Source: Hemerocallis citrina (Eukaryota; Streptophyta; Magnoliopsida; Asparagales; Asphodelaceae). Taken from it: a DNA stretch of 64,000 bases. The notes beneath the pieces were generated by a model that saw only the letters and a list, made by a program, of their open reading frames with translations, was not told where the DNA came from and made no database searches. Within the stretch, counting starts at the first letter, position 1; each line of letters opens with the position of its first letter. The stretch spans positions 182,222,594 to 182,286,593 of the forward strand of contig CM030366.1 of NCBI GenBank assembly GCA_017893485.1, written 5' to 3'. The translations under genes and the position numbers were made by a program. Below, piece by piece: positions 22,387 through 35,301 of the stretch.

Positions 22387-25300
22387 CAAACCCCCTTGGA
22401 AAATCCGAACCATTCATATTGTTCGGCATGCCTAAGACAATCTAAGGGTGTAAAATAAAGTTATTTGAAGTTCATTTGTGTATGTTTTAGAATGTGACAA
22501 AATTGTATGGTGGATGGGGAAATGAATGTCAAATACGTTGATTTGTTTATCATTGAAATTCTTTATTTTTCTATCAACATAATACATGAGAAAATGAATG
22601 TCAAATAACTTGATTTTACAACCTTAGGCTTTGTTCGGATATGGAGGTAGGTGGAGGTGACGATGACTTGTGTACCTGTAGTCATCTAACTTTGATCTGT
22701 TTACATCATATTTTGGAGGTAAGCTACCTCCGGTTTTTCACCTCAAATTTAAGATAAAAGAGAGGTTATGGTAGGTATTTAAACTCTATTCCAACTAAAT
22801 TATTTTTTAAGCCAAAATGAAGGTACAAGTTTGCAACCTATAAGTTGCTTTCCTGTAATCTTCACTTAACAATTACCTATAGGTATCCTACCTTTGTATC
22901 CAAATATGGCCTTGGCTATCTTAGGCATGTAAAGTAAGATGAAAGATTAAATTTTTTCATGGGGGGTTTGTCCCATGAGGGGCCTTAAAATAAGAGAGGT
23001 GTGGACTCACATGATCACCCCCATATATATATATTTTCCTCTTTGGCTAGGTTACCACAAGGTAGTGAATCATTTTGGTATAGTAATGCAGAGACAAAAA
23101 AATGTTTGTTGGTCTATTTAAGGGCTTAATTATTTTTGGCAAAGTAAACCGGAGGTTTGTAAGCACAATAATTAGATTAGATATTAGTTATTGAGCACTA
23201 TTAATGACCTATGGCTTTGGTAGTGACCTTAAATTAGCTTTATAGCAGTAGTAGTTATGCCAAATGACTATTCCTTGCACTGCCTTTTTCTGCACGATTA
23301 TGTAACTTGTGTTATGGGTTTCTTATAATGTTGTATTGTTGTCTCTTACAAGTATAGGTTAAAAAGCCATACAATCTCAGTGTTCGTTGGAGATGAGAGT
23401 GGGATGATTAATAGAATTGCTGGGGTATTTGCTAGAAGGGGATACAATATTGAGTCACTTGCTGTTGGTTTAAATAAAGACAAGGCTCTGTTCACTATAG
23501 TTGTCTCAGGAACTGAAAGAGTACTGCAACAAGTAGTGGAGCAGCTTCATAAACTCGTTAATGTTATAAAGGTAACTCCTCAATTATTAGTTAAATATTG
23601 TTTCTTTGATTTAGTGAAAGTCTGAAAGTTCTAGGTATGGTTGTCCAAGAAAATTACTTTCACTAATTGAAGTTAATTTAATATAGTATCTCTCTCTCTC
23701 TCTCACTCTGACACACACTCTCTCTCTGACACACAGAAAAATGATAAGGAAGCCATCTATTCAAGTTACGGAAGGACTGTCAGTTTGTTTTCCTGCTTTT
23801 GTTAGACCTTTTCATCAATATTCTATCCCTTAAATTTTGAACATGTAGATCAAGGACCTATTAGCCAGATATAGTGGAGATCCCCTCATTGTAACTCCAG
23901 AAAATGATAAGGAGGCCATCTGTTCAAGTTACGGAAAGATTGTCAGCTTCTTTTCCAACTTTTATTAGACCTTTTCATCAATACTCTATCCCTTAAATTT
24001 TGAACATGTTGATCAAGGACCTACTAATCAGATTTAGTGGAGATCCCCTCAGTGTAACTCCAATATATTAAGATAGGAAATGTCTTTCCCTGAACTTGTC
24101 TTAGGGGAAGTTTGATGAATCCATTCTTTTTTGGAGGAATACAAGTGATGCAGTGAGCACCTCGATACTATCATGATTATTCATGAGATTTGAGTTGGTC
24201 ACATTTAAGTTCTTACTTGAGTGGTAGTGTGACTTTTTTTTTTCAATCCAGTCGAAGATCTTCTAAATTTTAGGCACATGCAATGTAATATGCATTAGGC
24301 ATCCAGGAATGTTTTTTTTGACATATTCCTGGTATGTTTTTTTTTGTTGCTGTGACAAATGGAAATTTTTAGCTGTAGGAAAGAAACCATGTCATCTTTA
24401 CATAAATAATACTGTTTGCTAAATTTATAACTAGGGGGAAACCATGGCATCTGCACATAAGTTATATGGTTTCATGGTGCACCTACCAAACAGTTGTCGT
24501 CATGCTCCTAGCTACATCCTAAACGAAAACTTGATCACACTACCCAAATCTAACATAGTGGTTCTGTACTTGTTAATTTCTTTTTATCTTTAAAATTATA
24601 ATCTTAAATTCTATTTATGATATATGTAACAGGTTGAAGATTTGTCAATGGAGCCCCAGGTGGAGCGTGAACTTATGCTCATAAAAGTCAATGTGGATCC
24701 TGAAAGGCGCCCTGAGGTACTTGTGCAACTAAGATTGTTGTCCTTTTCATCATTTAGCTATATATGTGGCTAGGTGCTGTGCTTTCTCTCCACATTACCC
24801 TCCAGATGCAGTCAAATGTTTTTGCCTATAAATGTTATATACTCTGTTTGCGACTGTATTTACAGGTCTGAAACCCATATGTACTGGATATTTGAGTGTG
24901 GCTTTGATATTATAAATAAACCTTAAAATGCTGATATTAAAATGGTAATTATAGTCTCGATTCTTTCCTAAAAGTTTATTACCCTGAAGTTTGTTCATCA
25001 GATTTTTACTTGGATAGAGTTGTATATGGAGCACTGTTGTTAATGTGAATATTATTAAGGGCTTTATTTTTTTTATTTTTTTTTTATAAAATATAACCTT
25101 TTGGTAAATTGTGTTATCACTGTTGTATCAAATACTCTTATCAAATGGTATAACCATTTGTAGTAAATTTATCTTTTTTGTTGCGACTACTTAGATGCAT
25201 AGGCAATTGGTTTTATACCACTTAATCTCCCATTCTTAGTTGGTACGGTACTGTGAACATATGGTTTCTATCATGTGTATTGCACATCAATTTTTTTAGC

Positions 25301-28300
25301 TGTTTGTCATATCAAAATTAAGAAACATCAAAATTGATAACAATTAGTATTATTTATTGAGGAAATAAATGAAACTCTTATTCGTTTGCATTATGCAGAA
25401 AAAACACGTGCATTTTCATATGTTAAAAAGTAAGTCCTTGTTATGTATTATGAATAACCAAACCATACCCGGATTGTTCCAAAAGAAACCCCTTACACGG
25501 AGGCTATTAAAAGTTCAACAGACGAATTATTCTTAACTGCTAAACTTTTGTTATGATCCAAATTTAGTCCCACATCGGTTATATGAGGAATCAATGTTGG
25601 GTAGTTATAAACTTGGGCTCCTTCCCTTTAAACAGCTAGCTTTTAAGGGTGAGTTCTCTTAGGTTCCTAACAATTGGTATCAAAGCCAACCCCATACTTC
25701 TTAATTCGCTCTAGAGGCTAGATTAAAATTACTGGTAGACCCGGGTCGGGCCAGTGTCGCTAGAGTGAAAGCCGCCGAGAGTCGGAAAGGGTTACCTAGA
25801 GGCTAGATTAAAATTACTGGTAGGGCCGGGCCGGGCCAGTGTCGCTAGAGTGAATACCGCCGAGGGCGGCGGGTTACGGAAGCGTGGTGGAATGTTATGA
25901 TCCAAATTTAGTCCCACATCGGTTATATGGGGAACCAATGTTGGGTAGTTATAAGCCTGGGCTCTCTCCCTTTAAACAGCTAGCTTTTAAGGGTGAGTTC
26001 TCCTAGGTTCCTAACAACTTTATTTGATTTTTTGATGTTTGATTTTTGATTTTGATTTTGTTATTTTAAAATAAATTAACATGCTAACATGTTGATTCAC
26101 CATATCCATTCCTAATGTCCTCTATGTCAATCACTTGAAAACTTACCTATTCACAACAGTAGATACCTTCATATGCCTACCTTCTCCTCCAAACTGCTTA
26201 TCGTGCAGGCGTGACCTCCTTCCATTTCTCCAATGCGAGTCTTCAATGTCGTCCAATTGAGCAAGCTTCACTTGCAAATGTCTGTCACACACGTAAGAGA
26301 ATGTTTCCCCTCTGAGTAGTATGTTTGATGGCAGAGTAATTATTTATGTGCACAGGATAAAATCTAATACCAAGGTTTTTAAAACTCGGGATCGAGGCGG
26401 GATAAGGTTTTTTCCAAATATTTGGATCGGGTTTTTTTGGATCAGCCATTTAAAAAATAAATAAATAAATAAATATATATATATATCTAATATGTTTCTA
26501 TAATAAGTTATTTTAAAAAAATATAATTAATTTTGAAAAATAAATTGGTTAATTTAAGTAACTCTTTTTGCAAATTTAATATTTTCAATTATTTACTTGA
26601 AAATTTTAATTAGTTTCAGAGAGAATTATTAATGTAGAATAAAATTAGAACTACAAATTATACAAATTTTATTTACATACAAGGAAAAAATAAAATATAA
26701 GCTAGACATGAATTGACATTACACCATTCAATCTTCATTGCTTGGATAAGTGGATCCACCTGAATAGAAAATTCAAATATTAGAAAATTTTAATCATAAG
26801 ATCAGTGGTTTCAAGTTGGGATTGGGGTGACCCATCCGATCCAATTGCTAACTTGGCCGATCTCTGTGTTATCTCGCCGATCCCGCGGCCCCTTGAAAAA
26901 CGATCTGGATCGGCTGTTTGGGATCAGGATCAACCAGTCTATCAACCGGTCTGTAAAACCATGCCTAATACTTCCAAAGATGATGAAGATGCATGCTTTA
27001 TATACTTTGGGCAAAGCAACTCAAGAAATCCTATACTAAGTTTTATGAGTGATATAACGGTTGCTGTTTAGTGGACCAAGTTATATTTTGCTGAATGATT
27101 TTGGACGAGTGTTCTGGACTGCAAAGAAAGAAATTGTCAAGGATGTGGGGCAATGGTAGATAACATTAGACTACAACTGAATGAAGTAAACAGAATCGGA
27201 AGTGTTCAACTGGTCTTAGCTCAAGTAATATGGATATTACGACATTTAGTGAGAGTTTATTGGTTTTTACCTCACTCTACAGTGGATAAGGGGATTTCTA
27301 CCTTTTAGAGTATAAATATAAATCAGTTATCTCTCACCACTTCCTCTTTGTTTTGGTGCAGTGCCATGGACATTCACAAGGTATTAGAGCTACCAAGGTT
27401 TAATTCTCAATGAGTGAATACTGAACATGGATTGAAGAACACACTGCACAAAAGAGTGCTGAACCTGCAGGGACAACTTCAACTTCCAAATTTTGGTGTA
27501 GTGTTAGAGTCACTACCAAGAAATAGGAGCATACTATGCATGCAAGTGATGCAACAATGGAAGTTCATAGCCCATGGAGATGTATTTGTGGTTTTATGTA
27601 GGCTAGCTGAGATCTATGCATGCATGCACATGTCAACTGGAGAATCTATTAGGATATCAGTAATTTCAGTATGCTCCCTTCTTTTGAGCTCTCTTTCATA
27701 GAGGTTTTCTGAAGTGCCTTCCTGCCCTTAATACCCAATTCAAAAGAAATGACCAGCACAGTACAGTACTAGTTGAGATTGCATTTTCACTACTTCAGAT
27801 TCTCTACCTTTTGATTTTATGGTTGATGTGGCCTTTTTTATGTGAACAATATACTTTTTTGAATCCTATGCTATGTCAATTTATTATCTGAAGGATGATT
27901 TAGTTTATGCGAAACAGTTTCTTTACTGTCATTTAGCTAAAACATAAGGTAGTTTGTTCGATCTCTCGTCTGTTCATAACAAGATATTCTTTTTTGGTTG
28001 GTTAATTTATAATTTGTATTTATTACGTTATCTCCTGTTTGCAGAGATGTACTATTTCTCTGATATAGGAGTTCACCATGTTATAATTGTTATCATTCTT
28101 ATCGTTGTTTTAATGGATCTTTGTGAATATTAATAGAAATTTGTTAACTTCTCTTATATATTCAATTTATTTTTTATTTAGCATGTGTAGAAGTTGTTGC
28201 CTCAACCTGTCTATATAATATGACTGGGAGTGATTGCTGTTAAAATGAAAAGGATTCACTCAAACCTTTTCATTAATAAATTACTAGAAGATTTGGAAAG

Positions 28301-29533
28301 AGAGTGAGAGGTCAGTATGCACACTTCTTTACCCGATTATAATAGTAGGTAAGCAAGTTATGATGAAGCTGGAGTGACAAATTATCCTCCACCAATAGAT
28401 GACAAGCAGTCTATGCTACATTTCCATATGATTGCACTTCAATAGATCACAATGCCACATTATACCACTATAGGTAAGGAATGACTCCGTGTTAGATGGA
28501 TAGACCACTACAGGTGAAGAATTGTGCCATAGGTGGGGGGCTGCATTGCCACTCTAGCCCCCTATATGTATACATCAACATTCTTATTATTTTTTATTTC
28601 TGCATAAAATCCTTAATGAAAATATAAATTCTGTGTCATGTGTAGAATTTCAGCTTCACCTTTTCATTCCTTCTCCACTTGCAAAAGGCCAGCCCTTCAT
28701 ATAAAATTGACAGCTTCATGCATTCTCCAATTTTTTTTGCACTCATCTGAGAATCTAGCTAAAATTTGGGAACAATAGGAAGCATCAATTGTTGTTTTAG
28801 TGGGCGCTATATGGCTGCTTCCTAGGCATGCAAGGACCTTTTCCCCTCATTTCTGCTAGAGTGCCTGTAGGGTTGTGTATTTGGCAAGTATCCAATTACT
28901 TCTTGATTTATTTGATGCATAAAATACATATTTTTTTATAAGGTTTCTGGCATTAATTTAGTGCTTTCTCAATACATGATTCCTGATTTGATTGCGGGTG
29001 CCCAAATTTATTGTGCAGGTCATGGGTCTCGTTGACATATTCAGAGCAAAAATAGTTGATATTTCAGAAGATTCACTTACTATAGAGGTGGCAATTGTTA
29101 AATATTATCAGTCCTCCAGTTTGGAGTGCATTTTATATATCCTTTTTCTTGTCTCTCTTCTTTTCCAAATGATTAAGTTTCTTTTGCTGGACAATATGCA
29201 GGTAACTGGCGATCCTGGGAAGATGGTCACAGTTCAGAGAAACCTGACCAAATTTGGAATCAGGGAAATTGCTAGAACTGGCAAGGTGATTAATATTGTA
29301 GATACAATGATGGAATTATATCTCTTTACTAATATGCTATATATATGTTTGAATTAATGTTGGGTTTGAAACTGTTATAGATTGCTTTGAGGCGCGAAAG
29401 GATGGGCGAGACAGCCCCTTTTTGGAGATTTTCTGCAGATTCATACCCAGATCTTGAAGGTGCAGTTGCTGAACAGCCAGCTCTTAGGTCCACAGATGGA
29501 CCTTTCAATAACAACTCAGATCTATCTTCTGGA
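21648..29533 (+). CDS. acetohydroxyacid (acetolactate) synthase regulatory small subunit, exons 1-6 (5' half of gene)
   Basis: This is the regulatory subunit of the first common enzyme of branched-chain amino acid synthesis in plastids; it activates the catalytic subunit and confers valine/leucine feedback. Exons, by GT/AG junctions and homology: 1, 21648-21895 (Ser/Pro-rich transit peptide); 2, 23358-23571 ([38 protein letters not shown] domain); 3, 24633-24716 ([16 protein letters not shown]); 4, 29019-29087 ([20 protein letters not shown]); 5, 29202-29285 ([20 protein letters not shown]); 6, 29381-29533 ([19 protein letters not shown]). These match repeat 1 of the two-repeat plant protein in order and without stops. 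Repeat 2 (second ACT domain) is not found downstream to 64000. Either a TE-swollen intron carries on beyond the window or the locus is truncated after exon 6. Confidence 0.93.
22342..22386. repeat. (AT)n microsatellite in AHAS intron 1
   Basis: About 22 AT dinucleotides with one C interruption. It is a hypervariable site and not coding. Confidence 0.95.
22624..22916. mobile_element. probable MITE in AHAS intron 1
   Basis: GGCTTTGTTCGGATATGGAG at the left faces CAAATATGGCC at the right, read inverted as GGCCATATTTGGATAC, with GGTAGG following in both arms. The TIRs are short and degenerate and the TSD is unclear. The sequence type resembles the common GGCC(T)TTGTTTGGAT plant MITEs. Confidence 0.55.
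23737..24063. repeat. about 163-bp tandem duplication in AHAS intron 2
   Basis: AAAATGATAAGGAAGCCATC at about 23738 recurs as AAAATGATAAGGAGGCCATC at 23901. Both copies run through TTTTCATCAATA, CCCTTAAATTTTGAACATG and GTGGAGATCCCCTCA. They differ at roughly a dozen sites, so the duplication is old. A CT/CA-rich microsatellite (23689-23736) precedes it. Confidence 0.85.
25549..26016 (+). mobile_element. TRIM (miniature LTR retrotransposon) in AHAS intron 3
   Basis: The element is 468 bp. LTRs of 124 bp (25549-25672 and 25893-26016) start TGTTATGATCC and end TTCCTAACA. A TTGGTATCAAAGCC primer-binding site (tRNA-iMet type) lies at 25674 and a purine-rich AGCGTGGTGGAA precedes the right LTR. 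The TSD ACTTT is perfect (25544-25548, 26017-26021). The interior holds a tandem duplication of about 85 bp (25709-25793, 25795-25878) beginning CTAGAGGCTAGATTAAAATT. It has no coding capacity and needs proteins from another element. Confidence 0.95.
26371..26964. mobile_element. non-autonomous hAT-like element (594 bp) in AHAS intron 3
   Basis: The left end CAAGGTTTTTAAAACTCGGG faces a right end that reads CATGGTTTTACAGACCGG on the minus strand. CTAATAC flanks both sides (26364-26370, 26965-26971), 7 of an expected 8 TSD bases. The ends are rich in CGATC/GATCGG. It is similar in size and ends to the element at 40520-41119. Confidence 0.75.
26965..29018 (+). other. remainder of AHAS intron 3
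   Basis: AT-rich intron without recognisable genes. Short ORFs (for example 27414-27701) have no recognisable domains and lie within the intron. Confidence 0.7.
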
Positions 29534-31393
29534 GTAAGTAGTGTTAACATTACCCCCCTCCAAAAACCACAGTTCGCATGAGTCTCTGTGCAAAGCATGC
29601 CATGTTAATCTGTCATTCTGTTTGCATTCTAGGCATGTATACTTAGTTTTAGAATTTTTTTTTCTTTTTCCAGGCAGAGCAACTTGTCACTCACATATTG
29701 TAAATAAATATATTCAAAATTTTATTTGGGAGTGTTAGTGGGAAAGAATTTTGAAACAACACTTTGAGAATAACTGTGTTTTCAAAGTGCTAGTGGAAGA
29801 GGATTTTAAAAGTGAGATTTTAAAGTTGGGTGCTAGTCAAACATGATTCAAAAAATGTGGTGATTTTATTGAAATCCCACGCCTTTGACTTTAAAATCCA
29901 AATATACCACCACTTACCATGTGATTACAAATCATGATAAAATGATAAACATGGTAACCTTCATATTTCTATTACAATAAAACACTAAAATAACTTTAAA
30001 TTCATGTTTGGTGATTTCAAACTCACACTAAATAGTGTACTTGAGAATCACAATGACAATCATATGCATTGTGAAATCACCATGATTTGTTACTGAAATC
30101 ACCTTGATTTAAACATGACCATAAGGTTTCAAAATTCCTTCCGTTTAGCACCCCCTTCATGAACTTTAATTGGAGTTGAATTCGAAGAAATATGACGTTA
30201 TGGGCTCTGTACACAACAACTTAGGATGAAACCTTTGTAAGTAGAAGATAAATTGGTAGGTTCTTTTGTTGAAATGTTCATCCTTGTAATATTGAATGGA
30301 GATGGCTAATATAACGACATCAACCAAAAGAGCTTAGGAGTTTTTTTAATGCTGAAATCAGGGAATTTTTGACTTATAGCAGAGTGCTAGATTTTGAAAA
30401 TGGAAATGGAGGAGCAATTCTTATAATATTAATATATGCAAAATTGCAATAACAGTATATGACAAAACTGGATGTTGAGTGTAATAGATGATTGGAAGTT
30501 TCATGGAGTTCAATTGGAGATATCAATACCTAAATCTATTTTCTCATTTTGTGGGTTTCTTTCTTTTTTTGAGTTTACGTGCGAAAATTAAGGTTAATAT
30601 CTTTCTTCAGAATTTTAGGAGGGTTATTTTTGTTTGACAAACTTTAGAAATTATGATTAAATCTGTACTGCTATGTAGTTTATACTACTGTATTTTGTGA
30701 GAACTCGTGTGTTGACGACACGTAAAAATTCGGCCTTGCTCTCCTCTGGCAGGACCGAATCAGACTAATTGTTTCGTTCGCAACTTAGTGTACTCGGGGA
30801 TAAAGTGTGTGTGGTTGAGTTTGATCTTTTACTATAGTTTTTACACTGCAAAAGTAAGCAACCTTTTCTCTGTTTATAAAAATATCTCATGATGCATAAC
30901 AGTTTGGTTAAGTGAGAGATGTGCCAGTGTTTTCCTTTAAAAATTATATATGGAATTCTGAACTCATTTTGAGTTAATTCCATATTTGTATGAAAGCTTA
31001 CTGTGTTGACTACATGATCAGAGAACAAAAAGGAGTGTAAGGTATGTCATTGTTTTATGTCTCTGTCCTGTGCAGAAAACAACACTGGTCAATGATCCTG
31101 TAAAAAATCATATCTTGAGTAGTTATGTTGTATCACAGACAGGTTGAAGTTTCTTACTGTAAAATTTCAGACAGAAACTTGAGGTGTGGTGCACTGGGTG
31201 ACTGAAAAAATCAAGTGGGCATGCTAGGAACAGATTTGGGGAAAAAGATATCGTTGAGTAACTAGCCCCTATAAGTTGCATATTGCATATAGGATGTATA
31301 TTACTCAAAATAAATCACAAGAAGAAGATACATGTGAGCGTGCAAGTCCTAAACATAGAGTCTAAAGATGCGATGGATGCAAGGGGATGATAA
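29534..31393. other. region after AHAS exon 6
   Basis: The donor GTAAGT at 29534 opens an intron whose acceptor I cannot find. The sequence is AT-rich; 29730-30130 is repeat-like, with several AAATCACCATGATTT-type motifs. No second-repeat AHAS coding sequence (such as the GMVYDEDSSGLR-type motif known from relatives) is visible on either strand. Confidence 0.6.
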
Positions 31394-33576
31394 CTGAGGG
31401 GTGTTCACCGGGCGAGTTCAAGCCCGAACCTACCCAAAACCAACCCGAAAAAATAGGGTTCGAAAAGTAAGAAAACCTGCTCGAACTGAAAGCAGGTGGG
31501 TTTTAATTTTACTCAAGCCTGCCCAAAACACAGCCGGCCCATACCCGCCTGTATGTGTATATAGGACCTGATGCGTATCTAAACATAATAGTATGATATG
31601 ATGTATTTTTATCTTTGTTTATACTATCAATATAAAATGAATGTAAACCAAACTAATCTATCAAATTAATTGGTGTTAAAGCTACATTTTACAGTGCATA
31701 TTAATAACTAGGTTTGCCCGTTGACACGTGCCTACGACACGTATTCGGAATGGTGCACCTGGTTTGATTACATAAAATAGTTTTCGAGGTCCAGCAAATT
31801 AATTGAAGTAGGAAATATATTATATGAATCTACCTTTAAGCTCAACCATCGCCTTTTTGATCATTAGCTTGAACTTACCTGGAATACATATAGTTTGTTA
31901 GAAAACACTGCATAAAGTTTTTTTACTTCAGCATCACTTTCAGATGCTTGTAATAGTTATGCAAGAAAATGATCACATAGGTTTTATAGAACTTACTCTA
32001 ATTCCATAACCACTATGAGCATGTCTAAATACAATGGTAACCCAAGTGCAGGTGTGAAGGTATCTACAATACCAATAATCTAAACATTTGTTTGTCTGAG
32101 ACTCAGTTTACAATTGAAATACCTCTTATTATTATTTCAACCAAAATGTAATACATAAAGTTCTCAAAACTCTAATCCAAGCTAATCATTTCTTTTTTCT
32201 CCACATTATCTCCCCATTGCAGCTTTATAAAAAAAATCAAAATGGATCAATAACAAATTTACTTTAGCTGTCTTTCTTGAGTGGAGAGTTTGTACCCTTC
32301 ACTGGTAAACTTCAGTCATCTCAATACTATATATCCAAACATACACTAAAAGTTCTCATATGTTATGTTATTCATGGTTTCTAATAACTAGTGAATGGAA
32401 CACTTCACGATAGTATATTCTCTTATAGTAAAGAAATTAATGTTGCATATTTGTCAAGTTATTTTAGGTTGCTGATCAGTTTACCTGTCCTGCTATGGTT
32501 TGGAAGTCCAAATTGAGGCTACCAAATAATCCAACTCTCACTTGCGTACAATTTAAATCCAAACCAATAAAAAACTCATCAAATAAATTACCAAATTAAA
32601 AAAATTTAAACCAAAAAATAAAACAATCATACCTCTCTGAACTTAAATCCCATGCACACACAAAATTCGAGTCAGCAAAAAACTGAGTAATCCCTTGCAC
32701 ATACAAAATTAAAAATTAGAATGAGAATTCGGTTAATGAGATGAAATTAGAGTCGCCGCATCGCATGTAGAGGCTCTTGATTCTATGGAGGGGAGTCGCT
32801 TGATATTCGTGCTCGATTTGGTGGAGAGTCACCGATACGGAATCAGTAGCAGATCGGATATCAGCGATGACCTCTTAATTGGGGTTCGACACTGGATTTG
32901 GATTTGCTTCGAGATTCGCGTTTGAGAGGACGATGAAGGCTTCGCAATGGAATGGAAGTGAATGTTTAAGAAAATGGTTTTAGGGATTTGTAGTTAGCGG
33001 CTTAAAAACCCTTGGGGAGGGAGAGAGAAATTGGAGCTTTCTGGTTTGGAATAAAAGGTGCAAACTGATATGAATAGGAGAGAGAGAGAGGAGAGAGAAA
33101 ATTAAATAAATAAAGGAGTTGTTTTTTACAGGGGATTTGAATTTGAGTTTTGGGGGAAAACTTTTGGGGGGGGAATGTATTTTGGGAGCTTAGATCTGGA
33201 CCATTGATTTTCTTCTATTGAAGGAGAGCCACTTGATAGCTTTTCTTTGTGTTTTATTATATAGATTATGGAGTACATATATGTTAGAAAAAAGTAGTAA
33301 ATGTATGTCCTTAATGTTTTTGTTTATCTTAAATACTAAATGTGTTTTTGTATGATATAACATAAACTCATGTGAATATTTTAGTAGAGAATACTCATAT
33401 AAATTAATTTTTTATATATGTTTTACATAAACCCAATGAATCAGCTCAACCAACCTGAAACCGAACATAAATCCGAAAGGACGGGTTCTAATACTCTTCA
33501 AAACCCGCTCGAAATTTCGTGTTCAGGTTGGAATTTTCTTAAAAACCCACCCAACCTGGCCCGCGAACACCCCCCA
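31394..33576. mobile_element. hAT-like non-autonomous element, split by a Helitron
   Basis: The left end CTGAGGGGTGTTCACCGGGC faces a right end that reads CTGGGGGGTGTTCGCGGGC on the minus strand. The flanks share ATGATA (31387-31392, 33577-33582), an imperfect TSD. GGGTTCGAAAAG-type and AACCCGCTCGAA-type stretches near the ends are inverted copies too. Removing the Helitron at 31708-33265 leaves about 625 bp with no ORF. Confidence 0.7.
31708..33265 (-). mobile_element. non-autonomous Helitron (1.56 kb)
   Basis: On the minus strand it begins A|TCTATATAATAAAACACAAAG (33265) and ends GGGCAAACCTAG|T (31708). A CGTG-TCGTAGG-CACG hairpin (31727-31741) lies about 16 bases before the end. These are the diagnostic Helitron termini. 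It contains gene-leader-like sequence at about 32740-32990 (minus) but no identifiable protein. It is nested in the hAT-like element. Confidence 0.85.
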
Positions 33577-33934
33577 GATGATATGACATGCAAAAGAGTA
33601 ACTAGACGTGGGTTAGATGTATAAAAATATGAAGAATCAGCCAATTGTACTTAATAATTATTAGTTTTCTTTGTGTAAAACGATGTGTCTTCTCTTGATT
33701 AAAATGAAAATATACAAGTTTTGGTTGTTTTTTAGGTTATAAACTGAAAAGAAAGCTATTGCGTGTTTTTGTTAAACAAAAAGGGTTTTAATGTTATTAA
33801 AAGAAGTTATTTTTTGTTTGTGAAAATAGTGTTTTTATTTATAAAATAAGGTTTTTAGGTGTTTTACAAAAAAAAAGGTTTTTCGAAAGACTATCTTTAT
33901 TGATTGTTTTTTACAAGAGTTTGTGTTTTTGATC
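33577..33934. other. AT-rich gap between the hAT-like element and the Copia composite
   Basis: No gene is seen; there are T/A-rich runs. The last five bases, TGATC (33930-33934), are the left TSD of the Copia element. Confidence 0.7.
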
Positions 33935-34080
33935 TGTTAATGTATAGTATAGACAGAAAAGAATACTTTATTGGATGCTTATAACTGAATACAATGCCTC
34001 ATATATGTAGGAGAGCACAAAGAGTAATCTAAATCTAATTCCGATGTGGGACTAAACTAAGACTATATTAATATTTCCCC
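33935..34080 (-). repeat. Copia 3' LTR and polypurine tract
   Basis: The LTR is about 140 bp; on the minus strand it ends ...ATACATTAACA at 33935. Just upstream on the minus strand is AGCTTGAGGGGAAA (34074-34087), the polypurine tract for plus-strand priming. The LTR start has TA in place of TG. Confidence 0.85.
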
Positions 34081-34096
34081 TCAAGCTGGTGCATAG

Positions 34097-35203
34097 CAAT
34101 GTTCTAAAAGTTGTTAGGCGGTAGTCGGGTGGCCGATAGGGGCCTAGTGCCTAGACCTTGTAAGCGGGGCTTAAGCGACTAGGCGCTAGGCGGTTTTATT
34201 TATTTAATTAATTAAATATTAATTTATCGATCTTTTGGTTTTGTTTCGTTATTGCCCATTCTTACACTTTATTGCTATCCATTCCTACTCTTGAATTTTC
34301 TCCTTACAATTGCAGATGAGAGCTTTACAAAGTTGAATGTATTATTGTATCAGTGAACATGAAGAATATCCATCCAAGATTACAGCTCCTCTTAAGGACT
34401 GCTAATGCATCAACACTGCCCGCTTGGGAATAGGAATATAAAAATATTAGTCTTTGTCATCTTCAACCAACTATAGTTTGAATGTTTGATGGCCAAAATT
34501 TATAAAGATGACATATAATATAAGTATAAATGTACAATTGAGTTAATGTTGTTGACATTGCCTGTCTGAATTGAAAAAATGCACTATTTGCGAGCATTCT
34601 TTGTCACTAGGAAAATATTAAAGAAAATTTATAAAGATGTGCACTTATGGTGGAAGGTACAACGAATTTATTCATTAGTATCACTTATAATTTACACACA
34701 ATGACTTTAACATCCTCAGAATAATGGATAGTGTGCTACTCTGCTTAACAAATTTGGTATATAATAAGAGAAAATATACACAAAAAAGGTGATTATCATT
34801 TGTAATTTAAACACAGTCACTTTAAAATCCTTAATGGATAGTGTGCTACTCAGCTTAACAAATTCGGTATATACAATAAGAGAAAAACACACAAAAAAGT
34901 TGATTATCATTTGTAAATTAAACATAATCACTTTAAAATTCTCAGAATAATGGATATTCTGCTACTCTGCCTAGCATATCATGGATATACAGTAAGAGAA
35001 AACTAAAAAAAAACAATTAGTTAAAAATGTGGTTTGGGTCCTAAGCGGCCTAGACCGCCTAGACCGATTTAGATGCGCCTAGATCCGCTTAAACCTGCCT
35101 AGACCCGCTTAAACCCGCCTAGACCCATAACTCGATTTTCTAAAAATGCCTAGGCCCTAGGCGAGTCGTTGGGAGGGCGCCTAGGCCAATTTTTAGAACA
35201 CTG
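34097..35203. mobile_element. hAT non-autonomous element with perfect TSD
   Basis: It begins CAATGTTCTAAAAGTTGTTA and ends as the inverted complement of CAGTGTTCTAAAAATTGGCC. It is flanked by GTGCATAG on both sides (34089-34096, 35204-35211). It interrupts the Copia sequence immediately upstream of its polypurine tract. TAGGCG/GCCTAG repeats are clustered in both arms. The interior is AT-rich with an internal repeat (34680-34980: TAATGGATAGTGTGCTACTC and similar, three times). There is no transposase. Confidence 0.95.
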
Positions 35204-35301
35204 GTGCATAGATATTGTTGAAGCCAAGTGATGTAAAACTTAACCCTGAATAGAGAATTTTCAAGAATATTAAGAGATTAAGTTTACCAACATGTAATGC
35301 G

